Source: Sporosarcina luteola
GTDB lineage: Bacteria; Bacillota; Bacilli; Bacillales_A; Planococcaceae
DNA length: 64,000 nt
Direction of reading: 5' to 3'
Assembly: GCF_023715535.1 (NCBI RefSeq)
Contig: NZ_JAMBOI010000008.1
Span: forward strand, 30,765 to 94,764
Shown: positions 37,875 through 47,612 of the stretch, one piece after another
Layout: each line of letters starts with the position of its first letter
Numbering within the stretch: the stretch's first letter is position 1
Notes under the pieces: generated by a model
Seen by the model: the letters and a program-made list of their open reading frames with translations, nothing else
What the model was told of the DNA's origin: nothing
Database searches by the model: none
Position numbers and translations under genes: made by a program

Positions 37875-39353
37875 TCACATATTCAAGTAGTCTGCGATCT
37901 TTTCAATATCTGGTCCAAAAATCCGGTCTTCATCAATTGGTTTTACGACATGCAGAAGTCCTTCCAGCGCCTCCCGTGTTTGCGGCGCCATTTTTTCGAC
38001 GCCTCGGAACGTGCAGCCAGTCATAGCGCATAATGCTTCAATAGCTAAAACATTTCTGGCATTCTTAATTATTTGCTGTGCATGCCTTGAACCGATTGTC
38101 CCCATCGACACATGATCCTCTTGGTTGCCGGATGAAGGAATTGAGTCGACAGACGCCGGGTGCGCCAACGTTTTATTTTCTGACACGAGGCTCGCCGCCG
38201 AGTATTGCAATATCATTGCTCCTGATTGCAGACCTGGCTGCGGACTGAGGAAAGGCGGCAGGCCTTCATTCAAATGGGGATTGACGAGGCGCTCAATACG
38301 GCGCTCGGAAATATTCGCGAGCTCGGCCACACCGATTTTCAAAAAGTCCATCGCGAATGCGATCGGTTGCCCATGGAAATTCCCTCCGGATACGACGACC
38401 TCACCATTTTCAAAGATGAGCGGGTTATCCGTCGCCGCATTCATTTCAATCTCCAGTTTTTCCTTCACATAAGAAAGCACTTGCCAGCTCGCTCCATGGA
38501 CTTGCGGAATACAACGGATTGAATAGGCGTCCTGAACGCGCTTTTCCCCCTGCACCGTCGTCAATTCGCTATCTTCTAGCCAATCCAACATCCTTGATGC
38601 GACATTCACTTGCTCTTTATACCCCCGCGCCTCGTGAATTGCTGGATGGAAAGCATCCGTAATTCCATGCAGCGCTTCCATTGTCATAGCAGCGATCCAT
38701 TCGCTGCCGTACGCCAGTTTCTCTGCTTCCAAATAATTGACGACGCCTTGCGCGGTCATAGCTTGCGTGCCGTTAATTAACGCAAGCCCCTCCTTCGCTT
38801 CAAGGACAATTGGCTCCATTCCGTATTCCTTCCAAACTTGCTCAGCCGGAATATAACCCCCATCACGCCAAACGAACCCTTCCCCTAAAAGAACTAATGC
38901 CAAATGGGATAGCGGCGCAAGGTCTCCTGACGCTCCGAGTGATCCTTGCTGAGGGATGACCGGGTGGATTCCGTTATTCACCATGAATGCAAACCGTTCC
39001 AGCACTTCAACCCGGATACCTGAGAATCCTTTCATTAGCGCATTCAACCGCAGAACGACCATGGCCCGTGAAACAGTTTCAGAAAAAGGCTCACCGACTC
39101 CGCATGCATGTGAACGGATCAAATGCAGTTGCAACGCCTTCGTATCCTTTTCATCGATTTTCACATCACTGAATTTGCCGAAGCCCGTATTGATGCCATA
39201 CACAGTCTTGTCATTTTGAACAATCCTGTCGACCGCTTCCCTGCTCTTTTGAACACGTTCCAATGCATCGGCATTCAACACTACCTTATTCCCTTTATAT
39301 AAAATACCTTCCAATTGTTCAAGTGTAAGAGTAGATCCAGTTAATTCAATCAT
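37875..39353 (-). CDS. hutH: Histidine ammonia-lyase HutH
   Basis: A 492-residue enzyme that converts histidine to urocanate and ammonia. [11 protein letters not shown] near residue 143 contains the Ala-Ser-Gly triad that forms the MIO cofactor; GGNFHGQP and the QEDHVSMG loop complete the active site. ATG at 39353 gives [15 protein letters not shown]; the frame stays open 15 codons further without a ribosome site. No other hut genes are next to it, so it may be expressed alone or its partners lie elsewhere. Confidence 0.93.
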   Translation of the reverse strand: MIELTGSTLTLEQLEGILYKGNKVVLNADALERVQKSREAVDRIVQNDKTVYGINTGFGKFSDVKIDEKDTKALQLHLIRSHACGVGEPFSETVSRAMVVLRLNALMKGFSGIRVEVLERFAFMVNNGIHPVIPQQGSLGASGDLAPLSHLALVLLGEGFVWRDGGYIPAEQVWKEYGMEPIVLEAKEGLALINGTQAMTAQGVVNYLEAEKLAYGSEWIAAMTMEALHGITDAFHPAIHEARGYKEQVNVASRMLDWLEDSELTTVQGEKRVQDAYSIRCIPQVHGASWQVLSYVKEKLEIEMNAATDNPLIFENGEVVVSGGNFHGQPIAFAMDFLKIGVAELANISERRIERLVNPHLNEGLPPFLSPQPGLQSGAMILQYSAASLVSENKTLAHPASVDSIPSSGNQEDHVSMGTIGSRHAQQIIKNARNVLAIEALCAMTGCTFRGVEKMAPQTREALEGLLHVVKPIDEDRIFGPDIEKIADYLNM

Positions 39354-39484
39354 CCAAACCATCCTTTCGGCTAGAGAATATCGTCTGTTACTGTCCATCG
39401 TACACGATGCTAAAAGGATTTTGGTGATTTTTAAGAAGATTTGTTCTATAGTAATGTGCTGTTGTTTTAGTGTGATGATGTAAT

Positions 39485-39518
39485 GAAAAATCCACGGATA
39501 ACAGTCATCCGTGGATCC
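39485..39518 (-). terminator. Terminator of the sigma/anti-sigma operon
   Basis: ATCCACGGAT (39490-39499) pairs with ATCCGTGGAT (39507-39516), followed on the minus strand by TTTTTC. Confidence 0.88.
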
Positions 39519-39521
39519 AAG

Positions 39522-40850
39522 CTACTTGATTTTGATTTTTACGTCGCCTTTAATGTAGGACGGATATGCGTGCAATGGAAAATTCAAAGGATTTTTAAAT
39601 TCCACGTCCGGCAATTCCAGTCCAAAGTAATTGATATCGTCAGCACCGGGGTAAAAGGATCCAGACTTCTGAGAAAGTGCTTTGCCTTCTACATCATAAA
39701 AAGTTGAAAACGGGTCATGATAGTACCCTTTTCCGCCTTTCAATTCAATTTCCAAATGCGAGCCAGTTATCTTTAAGTTGTTGAATCTTTCGTCCCTTGG
39801 CTGCTTTAAGATCTTTTGCGTCTCTGTGTCGATGATCAATTCGGCTTCGTCTTTATCCATCGCCATCAGCTTGTTGAACTGGAGGTAAAGATGTTGCGTA
39901 TCCCTGAAATAATTACTTTGCAGGAAGTAACTAATAACAGGGGAATCCTCACTCCAGCTTGCTGACGATCCGTTTTTGATGGCGCTCCATATTTCACCTT
40001 TTTCATCCACAATGCGCAAGTCTTCGAATCCGAAGATTTTCTTCGTATTTTCAGGATCATATTCTACTTCGACTGCTGTCTTTATTGGTCCGATTGTAAT
40101 TGAGTGGATGTGGATTTTCTGTCCCTCGACGACAAAAGTTTTGTTAACTGCATATTGTTCTCTTTTCACGGGTTTCAGGTCGACTTTAAATGGGATTTGA
40201 ATTGTCTCAATTACTTGATCATCTCCAATGTCATCAGCAAATCGATACTCCAAAATCATTTCTTCTGTCGGCACTGGACTCACAAATCTAATCTCTGTCG
40301 TACTGGTCAACAATAAGTCATTTTTTTGGTTCCACGACGTACCAAAGGAATGATCATTTGCAATTTCCTTCCTATTGCTATCGAGTATTCGATATCCTGT
40401 TAAATATCGATAAGGATGCTTTTTATTATATTCGAATGTCGAAAAGGCGATCATACTTGATTCATCGGTAATAATGCCTTCAAGTGTCACTTTCACGGTC
40501 TCCGTTTCACCTGTTGTCCCGATAATTTGGTAGTGCTCATTTTCAATCGCCATTTGAATTCCTTTATTATCTTGGATCAGCTCGACGATTCCCGAGAGGC
40601 CTGGTATCGATGACACTGCATTCGCGAATGCGGGAGATACACGGATGGAGGTGACAAAAGTGAGCATAAGTATGGCAGCGATGGCCGAAGACCATAGGCC
40701 GCGATTTATAAAGCGACGTTTTTTATTTTCACGATTTCTTTTAGCTGTTTCGAACCCGATTTGTATTGCATTATCCAATCGTTCCGCAGGGACTTCCCTC
40801 TTCTCAATTTCCTCTTTCCACTTCTTCAATTTTCTTTCCTCTTCCGTCAA
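39522..40850 (-). CDS. Anti-sigma factor, DUF4179 domain
   Basis: A 442-residue membrane protein. A charged N-terminal segment of about 45 residues should face the cytoplasm and hold the sigma factor; a helix at about residues 52-70 (LWSSAIAAILMLTF) crosses the membrane; the outside part begins with the DUF4179 domain (PAFANAVSSIPGLSGIVELI). TTG at 40850 is chosen because AAAGGAGG lies 9 bases upstream; an ATG 21 bases upstream lies before that ribosome site. The gene overlaps the sigma gene by 47 bases, so they are co-translated. Confidence 0.85.
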   Translation of the reverse strand: MTEEERKLKKWKEEIEKREVPAERLDNAIQIGFETAKRNRENKKRRFINRGLWSSAIAAILMLTFVTSIRVSPAFANAVSSIPGLSGIVELIQDNKGIQMAIENEHYQIIGTTGETETVKVTLEGIITDESSMIAFSTFEYNKKHPYRYLTGYRILDSNRKEIANDHSFGTSWNQKNDLLLTSTTEIRFVSPVPTEEMILEYRFADDIGDDQVIETIQIPFKVDLKPVKREQYAVNKTFVVEGQKIHIHSITIGPIKTAVEVEYDPENTKKIFGFEDLRIVDEKGEIWSAIKNGSSASWSEDSPVISYFLQSNYFRDTQHLYLQFNKLMAMDKDEAELIIDTETQKILKQPRDERFNNLKITGSHLEIELKGGKGYYHDPFSTFYDVEGKALSQKSGSFYPGADDINYFGLELPDVEFKNPLNFPLHAYPSYIKGDVKIKIK

Positions 40851-41376
40851 GTTGACCCTCCTCCTTTCCATCGAAAAATGATCGTAATGATTTGACTGCT
40901 TTATATAGCCTTGTTTTCACGGTTCCTTCTGGCGTAGATGTCATATCGGCAATGTCTTTGATTTTGATATCATGGAGATATTTGAGATGCACTAATTGCC
41001 GATCTTTTTCTGATAAATGACTAAGCGCCTCTTCCACTTCCATGTATGTGAAATCATCGCTAATTCCTTTTAATTCACCGATGCCTTCATCAAACACATA
41101 ACGCTTCTTTTTTTGAAGGACGTCATTACAATGATTCATCATAATCCGGATCAGCCATGTCTTTGCATATTCCGGCATTCGCAACGTTTTTATTTTCTCA
41201 AAGGCGCGCATTGTCACTTCCTGTACAGCGTCCAACGCGTCATCTTCGTTTTTCAAATAGGCGAGTGCTGTTCTGAAAAGCGCTTCTTTATTCAAAGTGA
41301 TTAACTGTAAAAACGCCTCATCATCTCCATGAATGGCCCTTCTTGCAATTTCTTGATCAGTTTCTTGCTCAGCCAA
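40804..41376 (-). CDS. ECF-type RNA polymerase sigma factor
   Basis: A 190-residue sigma-70 family protein with region 2 (EDALDAVQEVTMRAFEKIKTL... TWLIRIMMNHC) and region 4 helix-turn-helix (LSEKDRQLVHLKYLHDIKIKDIADMTSTPEGTVKTRLYKA). It is paired with a DUF4179 anti-sigma factor immediately downstream, the usual arrangement. The C-terminal tail after region 4 (about 25 residues) overlaps the anti-sigma gene. An autoregulatory-looking promoter precedes it. Confidence 0.92.
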   Translation of the reverse strand: MAEQETDQEIARRAIHGDDEAFLQLITLNKEALFRTALAYLKNEDDALDAVQEVTMRAFEKIKTLRMPEYAKTWLIRIMMNHCNDVLQKKKRYVFDEGIGELKGISDDFTYMEVEEALSHLSEKDRQLVHLKYLHDIKIKDIADMTSTPEGTVKTRLYKAVKSLRSFFDGKEEGQLDGRGKKIEEVERGN

Positions 41377-41402
41377 TTCCCCACCTCCAATTGCCCTCTA
41401 TA

Positions 41403-41435
41403 CATTAGACCCCAATACACGAAAAAAGTTTTCAT
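41403..41435 (-). promoter_or_regulatory. Possible ECF-type promoter of the sigma operon
   Basis: On the minus strand TGAAAAC, 16 bases, then GGTCTAATG. The form TGAAAmC ... GTCTAA is the kind of promoter used by several Bacillus ECF factors, so the operon may activate itself. Confidence 0.55.
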
Positions 41436-41502
41436 ACCCAAGAGTCCAACCCATTTCTTTCATTGTTACATAAGATAGGAGGAATCGCTTGAAGGGAGAG
41501 AC

Positions 41503-42174
41503 ATGATGACGAATACGAATAATTTCGGGGATGAACAATGGTATCCACAGTTGCCTGAAGGCTATACAGGAGGGGCAGATGGAATGCAAGGACAGGGGAT
41601 GGGAGGATTTATGCCTGGCACCGGCATGCCGAACTACGGAATGGACTGGATGTCCGGTGCGGGCATGCAGAATTTCGACATGAATTATGGAGGTTCAGCA
41701 GCTCAGCTGCCATTCGGTTCTCAAGGATTTCCTGGCGGAGGGTTCCCTGGGCAAGGCAGACCTGGATTCCCAGGCGGCGGATTTCCTCCTGGTCAAGGTG
41801 GATTCCCAGGAGGGGGATTCCCTGGCCAAGGACCGGGGTTCCCAGGGCAGGGTGGACCTGGATTTCCGGGTGGCGGATTCCCAGGGCAAGGCGGCCAGGG
41901 AGGCCAACAAGCACCATCCTCCCCGCCGCCGAACTACACACCGTCCTATCCGGGCGGTAATCAGGCACAGCTTTTCGCAGTAGACCCGGGCGCAATCAGA
42001 GGATGTTTGTTCAGGTATACGTTTGTTTGGACTTCCAGACGGAACGGTTTCTGGTACTTCCCTACATTCGTCGGCCGTACGTCTGTTGCGGGATACCGAT
42101 GGAGATCAAGCCGCCGCAGATGGGAATACTTCGGGATTGATTTGAATCGGATCGATCAGTTTACTTGTTTTTGA
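41503..42174 (+). CDS. Gly/Pro/Phe-rich repeat protein with aromatic C-terminal domain
   Basis: A 223-residue protein. Residues 20-70 are Gly/Met-rich; residues 70-135 consist of GFPGGGFPGQG-type repeats; from about residue 165 there is a compact Trp/Tyr/Arg-rich domain (FVWTSRRNGFWYFPTFVGRTSVAGYRW, shortened here to its key aromatic residues). There is no signal peptide. The aromatic domain recurs in Bacillus proteins of unknown role, some surface- or spore-associated. Whether it is a coat or matrix protein is open. Divergent from the ECF sigma gene; ATG at 41506 is an alternative start. Confidence 0.6.
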   Translation: MMTNTNNFGDEQWYPQLPEGYTGGADGMQGQGMGGFMPGTGMPNYGMDWMSGAGMQNFDMNYGGSAAQLPFGSQGFPGGGFPGQGRPGFPGGGFPPGQGGFPGGGFPGQGPGFPGQGGPGFPGGGFPGQGGQGGQQAPSSPPPNYTPSYPGGNQAQLFAVDPGAIRGCLFRYTFVWTSRRNGFWYFPTFVGRTSVAGYRWRSSRRRWEYFGIDLNRIDQFTCF

Positions 42175-42502
42175 ACTGCAGAATCTCAGGCTGTTCGATA
42201 TGAGCAGCTTGGGATTTTTATATATTAAGGAAGGTATCGTTTGAAAAGTATGCGATGTATATTGCAAAGAGTAGCTATGAAGAAATCTGTGTATAAAAAA
42301 CTAAACTGGTTAATAGAATGTACGAATATGATTCTAGTACCAGTCAAATGTTCCTTCGCCTATCATGAGGCTTGTATTCATATGAATTAATAAGGAAGAA
42401 ACGTTGTAAACTCGTTAGTATATAAATGAAAAATCACATGGGTTTTAATTATTATGTAAATCAAATAATAGCATTTTAAGACTAAGAGTAAAGGATGGGG
42501 CA
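42175..42502. other. AT-rich intergenic stretch before the polysaccharide polymerase
   Basis: About 330 bases with no credible gene on either strand. The base composition falls abruptly to an AT-rich level from about 42240, like the two plus-strand genes that follow. No clear repeat or hairpin terminator was seen. Confidence 0.6.
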
Positions 42503-43651
42503 ATGGATTTATTAATTGACAGAAAGCAAATTTGTAACATATTGCTGTACTTGGCAGTTTTACTTGGCTTTCTTTCATATGAATATACTATTTACAGAAG
42601 TGCTTACCAAGCAATTCTAATTGCCGTTTTTTCTTTAGGTGGATTAATTTTATTCCTCGGTATAACCGAAAATAAAACGGCTTTATACTTCTATGAAACA
42701 GTTAAAAAAAATATGTTAGTTTATCTCTTATCTATCTCTATGCTTTTATCAACACTTGTCTCCTCATTAAAGTTAGGTTTAGTGACATATAACAGTATTC
42801 TGAGTGTAACTTTAACAATAATGACTTTTTATATATTTTTTTTATTCATTCCTATACTTCTAGGAAAGGATATAGATAAGAAAATAAAAAGATTGTGTTT
42901 TATAATAACCATTTTTTCAGTAATAGGAATTATCATCGGTGTTAATGGTAGTTTTTTAGGTTATACCCCAACTCACTTCCCTAGGGTATCATCTGTTTTT
43001 TTTGACCCTAATTATTTTGGTACTCTATGTGCCTTAGGTTTTATTCTTAACATTAATATGAAAGGAAAATACAAGGTATTTGCCTTACTAAATATTATTT
43101 CTTTATACTTCTCCGGTTCAAGGGCTGCGATGATTAGCTTATTTATAGTTATACTTATATTTTTCTTTTACAAAAAGAAGTTAAAAATAAAAACAATAGT
43201 ATCATTTGTTTCACTTTGCCTCGTTGGATATGTTTCCCTTTACATGTTGTTTGAAGCAGGTTATTTCAGATTATATAACGGACTAAGTTCAAGGGATTAT
43301 TTATGGGAGCTTTCCTTTAAATTAATAAAAGACCAACCAATTTGGGGATATGGTCACGGCGCAGTTGATGAGGTACTCCAGAATCTCGGTGCTTCAATTG
43401 GCAGCTCTCATAATGCATATTTAGATTTTATTATAGTATATGGATTACCAACATTTTTATTATACTGCATGGTAATAATGAAGGCCTTATACTTAGGAGC
43501 GAAGAATAATATTCCTCAATATGTGTTACAGAGTACATTACTACTCCTGATTACCGCGAATTCCATTTCAATAAATTTAGGTGGTTTAGGTCTTACATCA
43601 TTACTATTCACACTGTTTTTAGGAATTTGTAATGCTATAGAACATAATTAG
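42503..43651 (+). CDS. O-antigen ligase/polymerase-like membrane protein (Wzy/WaaL type)
   Basis: A 382-residue protein with about ten membrane helices. The large outer loop carries SSRDYLWELSFKLIKDQPIWGYGHG and SSHNAYLDFIIVYGLP, the motif of the Wzy_C/O-antigen ligase family that joins polysaccharide repeat units. Codon use is AT-rich, unlike most neighbours, and fits acquisition by transfer. ATG at 42503 follows AAAGGATGGGG. Convergent with the rest of the polysaccharide genes. Confidence 0.82.
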   Translation: MDLLIDRKQICNILLYLAVLLGFLSYEYTIYRSAYQAILIAVFSLGGLILFLGITENKTALYFYETVKKNMLVYLLSISMLLSTLVSSLKLGLVTYNSILSVTLTIMTFYIFFLFIPILLGKDIDKKIKRLCFIITIFSVIGIIIGVNGSFLGYTPTHFPRVSSVFFDPNYFGTLCALGFILNINMKGKYKVFALLNIISLYFSGSRAAMISLFIVILIFFFYKKKLKIKTIVSFVSLCLVGYVSLYMLFEAGYFRLYNGLSSRDYLWELSFKLIKDQPIWGYGHGAVDEVLQNLGASIGSSHNAYLDFIIVYGLPTFLLYCMVIMKALYLGAKNNIPQYVLQSTLLLLITANSISINLGGLGLTSLLFTLFLGICNAIEHN

Positions 43652-43689
43652 CTATGTGATTAAATGGACATATCTGAAAGGAGTACTCT

Positions 43690-44595
43690 ATGAAAAAAAT
43701 ACTTTTTGTCAGAAATGAAAATGCTTTTCTACCGGAAATACCAGCTTATATAAAGTATTTTAATAAAACCAATGAATTTATTGCATATGACTCTTCAGAA
43801 CTAGGCGGGAAACTAAATTTGACTGACTTTGACGTTATTTGGGAGTTCAAAGGATTTGGCGGTTTGAGAGTAACGAACCAGATTCTAATACATGAATATG
43901 CTTCCTTATCCACAGGAGCCTTTCCTATATTGAAAAATCAAGTCAAGACGAAAATAAACCCAAAGCCAAATTTAAGAATTTTTTTAAACAAAAATGTCAA
44001 ATTAGGTTTCAATTTTAAAGACGATATTAGCTATTGCTATAGGGATATGGGAGTTGATTGTAATTTTTTTATAAAAGATGATAAAAAAAATAAGGATTTT
44101 GATTTTGTCTATGTTGGATCTATTTCAAAAGGAAGAGAAATTGATAAACTTTTATATACTTTTACTCGAAAAATGAAAGGTACGCTATTATTAGTCGGTA
44201 GTGTAGATGATCATCTGTACAATACTTACAAAGACAATAAAAATATTACATTCACTGGCAGGGTCCGATATCAAGAAGTTCCACAAATCGCTATTAACGC
44301 AGAATATGGTATTAATTACATGCCAAATAGGTACCCGTTTAATATTCAAACCTCCACTAAGTTGCTTGAATATCTGGCAATGGGATTAAAAGTAATCACA
44401 ACAGATTATTTCTGGGTTAGACAGTTTGAACAGCGAAATAATTGTTCTTTTTTCAAACTTGATATTAACAATTTTAATTACAATGAGTTGGAAAAACACA
44501 ATTACGTTTCTTCAATCAATATCGAAAACTTCTTATGGGAGAACGTAATTGAGCGTTCCGGTGTTTACGATAATATTCAAAAGCTTTTTTCATGA
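43690..44595 (+). CDS. Glycosyltransferase (GT-B type, family 1-like)
   Basis: A 301-residue protein. The second half holds DFVYVGSISKGREIDKLL, LLVGSVDD and a nucleotide-sugar binding segment, TSTKLLEYLAMGLKVITTDY, as in GT4-type enzymes; the N-terminal acceptor half is unusual and poorly conserved. It follows the polymerase gene by 38 bases with a good ribosome site (GAAAGGAG). The composition is AT-rich like its partner. Donor and acceptor sugars are unknown. Confidence 0.72.
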   Translation: MKKILFVRNENAFLPEIPAYIKYFNKTNEFIAYDSSELGGKLNLTDFDVIWEFKGFGGLRVTNQILIHEYASLSTGAFPILKNQVKTKINPKPNLRIFLNKNVKLGFNFKDDISYCYRDMGVDCNFFIKDDKKNKDFDFVYVGSISKGREIDKLLYTFTRKMKGTLLLVGSVDDHLYNTYKDNKNITFTGRVRYQEVPQIAINAEYGINYMPNRYPFNIQTSTKLLEYLAMGLKVITTDYFWVRQFEQRNNCSFFKLDINNFNYNELEKHNYVSSINIENFLWENVIERSGVYDNIQKLFS

Positions 44596-44703
44596 TGCAC
44601 ATTCAAACTCTAAAATAATTATTGGAATATAGCATTAGTGGGTGATTAGTCTCTTGTGATGAATCAGAAAAATAAATTGGAATGCATATTATTTGTATGA
44701 AAT

Positions 44704-44750
44704 ACAACGAGCCTATTATCAACTTCTCATTGATGATAGGCTCGTTTCAA
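44704..44750. terminator. Terminator between the two convergent polysaccharide blocks
   Basis: AACGAGCCTATTATCA pairs with TGATGATAGGCTCGTT with one mismatch; T residues follow on both sides. Confidence 0.78.
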
Positions 44751-44772
44751 ATTAATATTAATACTAATATTG

Positions 44773-45852
44773 TTAATCCGAATTAAAACTAATATGAGGA
44801 CGTTCGGCCTTCCTTAGTTCCCAATTTGTCGCCACTTCCCCCATATTCATACTTTGCATACCATATGTTTCTCGCATCTTTGAAACATGATCGAGTATTT
44901 TCCGTAAAAAGGAAATGTTCTCCTCTAGGTGTGTCCCGAAATTGTGCGGGTGCCACCAAAGATGATAGATTTCACCCCGTCTAGCTGCATATTCCACACC
45001 TTTTTTGATCCGATTTAATCGCATTGGTTCCAGTGTTTTAAGTTTCGGGTTATAGGGCCTTAAAAACCTGCTCGACTGCAAATTCACTGGATGGCCAGGA
45101 CTCTCTTCGCCTAAATTGAATGTATGGTGACCCGTTATATTTACATAACAATCCATTAACCGAATGAGCCGTTTTACTTTACTTCTGTCTTTATACCCAC
45201 TTGCCCCGTATACCCAATTCTTTTCATTCCCGCGATATGATTGGATACCCAACTCTTTACAAATGTTTAAGTAAGCGGAATTCGTTTGATTCCTAGGAAA
45301 GACAAGCGATCGGATATCAAGGTTCTCCAAGCAAGGGACATTCAGTGCAGCTTGCAAATCAGCTCTGAATTGATCTGCATCCTGTCCGTTTTCCAGACAA
45401 TAATAATGCGAAAATGTATGTGTCCCTATTTCCTGATAGGGTACTTGCAAAATCTGATGGACTAATGATTCCCCAAAATGATACGGATCTTTCCCCTCAT
45501 TTTCACTGAGATTCTCCATTTTGCCATACGGGGAAAAATTCTGATCTATATAGGATGGCAGTAGAGCCGGAAAGTGTTCAATTAATTTCTTTTTTTCAGT
45601 GAAGCAAAGCATTCCTACCGTTGCCCAAGTTGCATGAATATCGTACTGTTGAAAAAGGGCTAACATCTCCGGAATGGCTTGACGTACTCCCAATATATTT
45701 TTTCCGTATTGTTCTTTCGTATATACGTCATGAACTCCCCAATTCAGTTCAAAATCCAAGGAAATGAGGAATGCCCCGTTATCAATCACTTTTTCTCTAC
45801 CTTTTTTTAGCGTTTGAACAGAAGGCACTTCCGTAAGTCCCCCCATATCCAA
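44773..45852 (-). CDS. Polysaccharide deacetylase family protein
   Basis: A 359-residue protein of the NodB-homology type. FLISLDFELNWG contains the catalytic Asp and metal Asp, THTFSHYYCLENG holds the H-xxx-H pair, and FPRNQTN the loop. LWWHPHNFGT near residue 290 has the conserved Leu-His region. No signal peptide is present, so it may act in the cytoplasm on precursor sugars or be exported otherwise. TTG at 45852 is used because AAAGGAG lies 8 bases upstream. Last gene of the minus-strand polysaccharide operon. Confidence 0.8.
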   Translation of the reverse strand: MDMGGLTEVPSVQTLKKGREKVIDNGAFLISLDFELNWGVHDVYTKEQYGKNILGVRQAIPEMLALFQQYDIHATWATVGMLCFTEKKKLIEHFPALLPSYIDQNFSPYGKMENLSENEGKDPYHFGESLVHQILQVPYQEIGTHTFSHYYCLENGQDADQFRADLQAALNVPCLENLDIRSLVFPRNQTNSAYLNICKELGIQSYRGNEKNWVYGASGYKDRSKVKRLIRLMDCYVNITGHHTFNLGEESPGHPVNLQSSRFLRPYNPKLKTLEPMRLNRIKKGVEYAARRGEIYHLWWHPHNFGTHLEENISFLRKILDHVSKMRETYGMQSMNMGEVATNWELRKAERPHISFNSD

Positions 45853-45897
45853 TAAATTCACTCCTTTCTCTAAAAATCCTAGTATGTTTTATGGTCT

Positions 45898-47589
45898 CTA
45901 CAACTTTTCTTGTTTTTCAACCACTTGTAGCTTTGTTCTGCCGAATCTTGTTGAACTAAGTACCGACCTATCAAGTTGGAAGCCCGCTACTTCAAGCACC
46001 CTAATTGCATCCCTATCCTGTGCATTCACTTCTAAAAGTATGGAATGAATGAAATGTTCTTTGCTTACGAATTTGCAAATGTCCACAAGATTTCGCCGGT
46101 TCCACCCTTCCAACCATATTGCATTTTTTCGTAGCTCTTTTATAAATGGGATACTATTGAGCCGTAGCATTTTTCGGTTTGCCCAGACAATTTCCCCATC
46201 CTCATTGTCCCCTGCTCTGTAATAGCCTTGGTATCCCCCGTACAGTTTGGTGCAGATTTGCTTCAAATTCTGCTCCCTAAACCTTTCATCATAAATAGCA
46301 TCCTTCAATTTCAGCTCCATAAATCCTTTTCCCATGCCGGGTTTTCTTGTTCGTTCAACTTCCTTTTTCATAATAAAGGAATGCTTTTTCTTCCATATGA
46401 ATGAACTGATTTGATGCCACAATTGCTGAGCCGTTTGTTTCCTATCCATCTGATTTGGATTCTTAAACAACCTTCTCGTCATATATTTCAAATAGCCCAA
46501 GGTATCCCTCTTGAATTTTACGATTCTTCTATTTTTCTTCAGTAGATCTACGATTTTCCCTTTCAATGATTGAAGTTGCCTTAAAAGGGATGCCCGAAAT
46601 CCAGTAGATGAAAAAATGATTTTTGCAGTGTGGTCGAGATGTGTATTCCAATCGAATTTATATGGCTCATTGCCAATGCTCATATCAAATATTTTAATTT
46701 CCCTATTATCGACAAAATTGATGATAGACTCCTTTTCCAACATTATTCCAGGGCTAAACGATTCGAATTCATCATCATAGCCCAACACATAGCCTACATA
46801 CCGGCTTCCGCATAAGAACCCATAATTGAACGCAATCATCCTCCCTTCCACATAAAGGGCATCCACGATTGCTTTCAAACGTTCACTGTCCACCAGCAAT
46901 AGCTCTTTATAAAAAGCACGTTCAGGATTATTTGCAAATCCACTCGTATCATCTCTTTTTTCCCATCTTTTTTGATGGAGATAAAATATGTGATCCAGTT
47001 CATCATGTGACGAAGTCTTATGCTCGACATCCCCTAAAAGATGGAGCTTTTTTTCTCTTCGTTCCAACTTGTACAGCTTTTTCCGATTGCTCATATATTC
47101 GTTTACTTGCAATTTCTCCAGATCGATAAACGGGGTGACGACTTTGTGGATTGTATGACCGTATTTCTTTTTTTCCATGAAGTTGACTAAAATTTTATAT
47201 GTCGGACTGCTTTCTAATATTCCATGCAAGTTGAATATAATTTGAGGTTCTTCTTTTATCATCCGCTCTAAGATAAACTGGATTATTTTCTCACGGTGTT
47301 CATGGAGGATTATAAAATCCATATAATTTGATTGTCCTAATCCGATCATTTCATAAACATTACCGAAAATAGTTCTCTTTTTAATAAAGGGAGCAAATCC
47401 AACAAACTCTTTTCCATTTCGCACACCAATGATTTCAATACTCTTATCTTTTCCTAAATATTCTATCCAAAGCGAAACCCATTCGAATTCGATGAATGGG
47501 TTCGAGTTCTCGTTGGATTCCAATATTAGAGCCCATTTGCGTTTCACTGATTGCAATTGTTCCCATGAAGTAAGACGAACAAGCTCCAT
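45898..47589 (-). CDS. Large GNAT/CelD-like acyltransferase with second C-terminal domain
   Basis: A 563-residue protein. Residues 1-340 form a CelD/BcsL-type GNAT acetyltransferase, with IAFNYGFLCGSRYVGYVLGYDD and SIGNEPYKFDWN as usual family motifs. A basic linker follows (about 345-420). The last 150 residues look like a second, smaller GNAT-like domain (LEVNAQDRDAIRVLEVAGF). Such proteins attach acyl groups in exopolysaccharide synthesis, but the exact role is unknown. Twice the usual length, so it is a fusion candidate. Confidence 0.7.
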   Translation of the reverse strand: MELVRLTSWEQLQSVKRKWALILESNENSNPFIEFEWVSLWIEYLGKDKSIEIIGVRNGKEFVGFAPFIKKRTIFGNVYEMIGLGQSNYMDFIILHEHREKIIQFILERMIKEEPQIIFNLHGILESSPTYKILVNFMEKKKYGHTIHKVVTPFIDLEKLQVNEYMSNRKKLYKLERREKKLHLLGDVEHKTSSHDELDHIFYLHQKRWEKRDDTSGFANNPERAFYKELLLVDSERLKAIVDALYVEGRMIAFNYGFLCGSRYVGYVLGYDDEFESFSPGIMLEKESIINFVDNREIKIFDMSIGNEPYKFDWNTHLDHTAKIIFSSTGFRASLLRQLQSLKGKIVDLLKKNRRIVKFKRDTLGYLKYMTRRLFKNPNQMDRKQTAQQLWHQISSFIWKKKHSFIMKKEVERTRKPGMGKGFMELKLKDAIYDERFREQNLKQICTKLYGGYQGYYRAGDNEDGEIVWANRKMLRLNSIPFIKELRKNAIWLEGWNRRNLVDICKFVSKEHFIHSILLEVNAQDRDAIRVLEVAGFQLDRSVLSSTRFGRTKLQVVEKQEKL

Positions 47590-47612
47590 TTTAACGTCCT
47601 TCCGTTCAATAT

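Noticed and set aside
37875..39353. A complete hut operon
   Set aside because: Only hutH is present; the flanking genes are an exonuclease and a sigma/anti-sigma pair.
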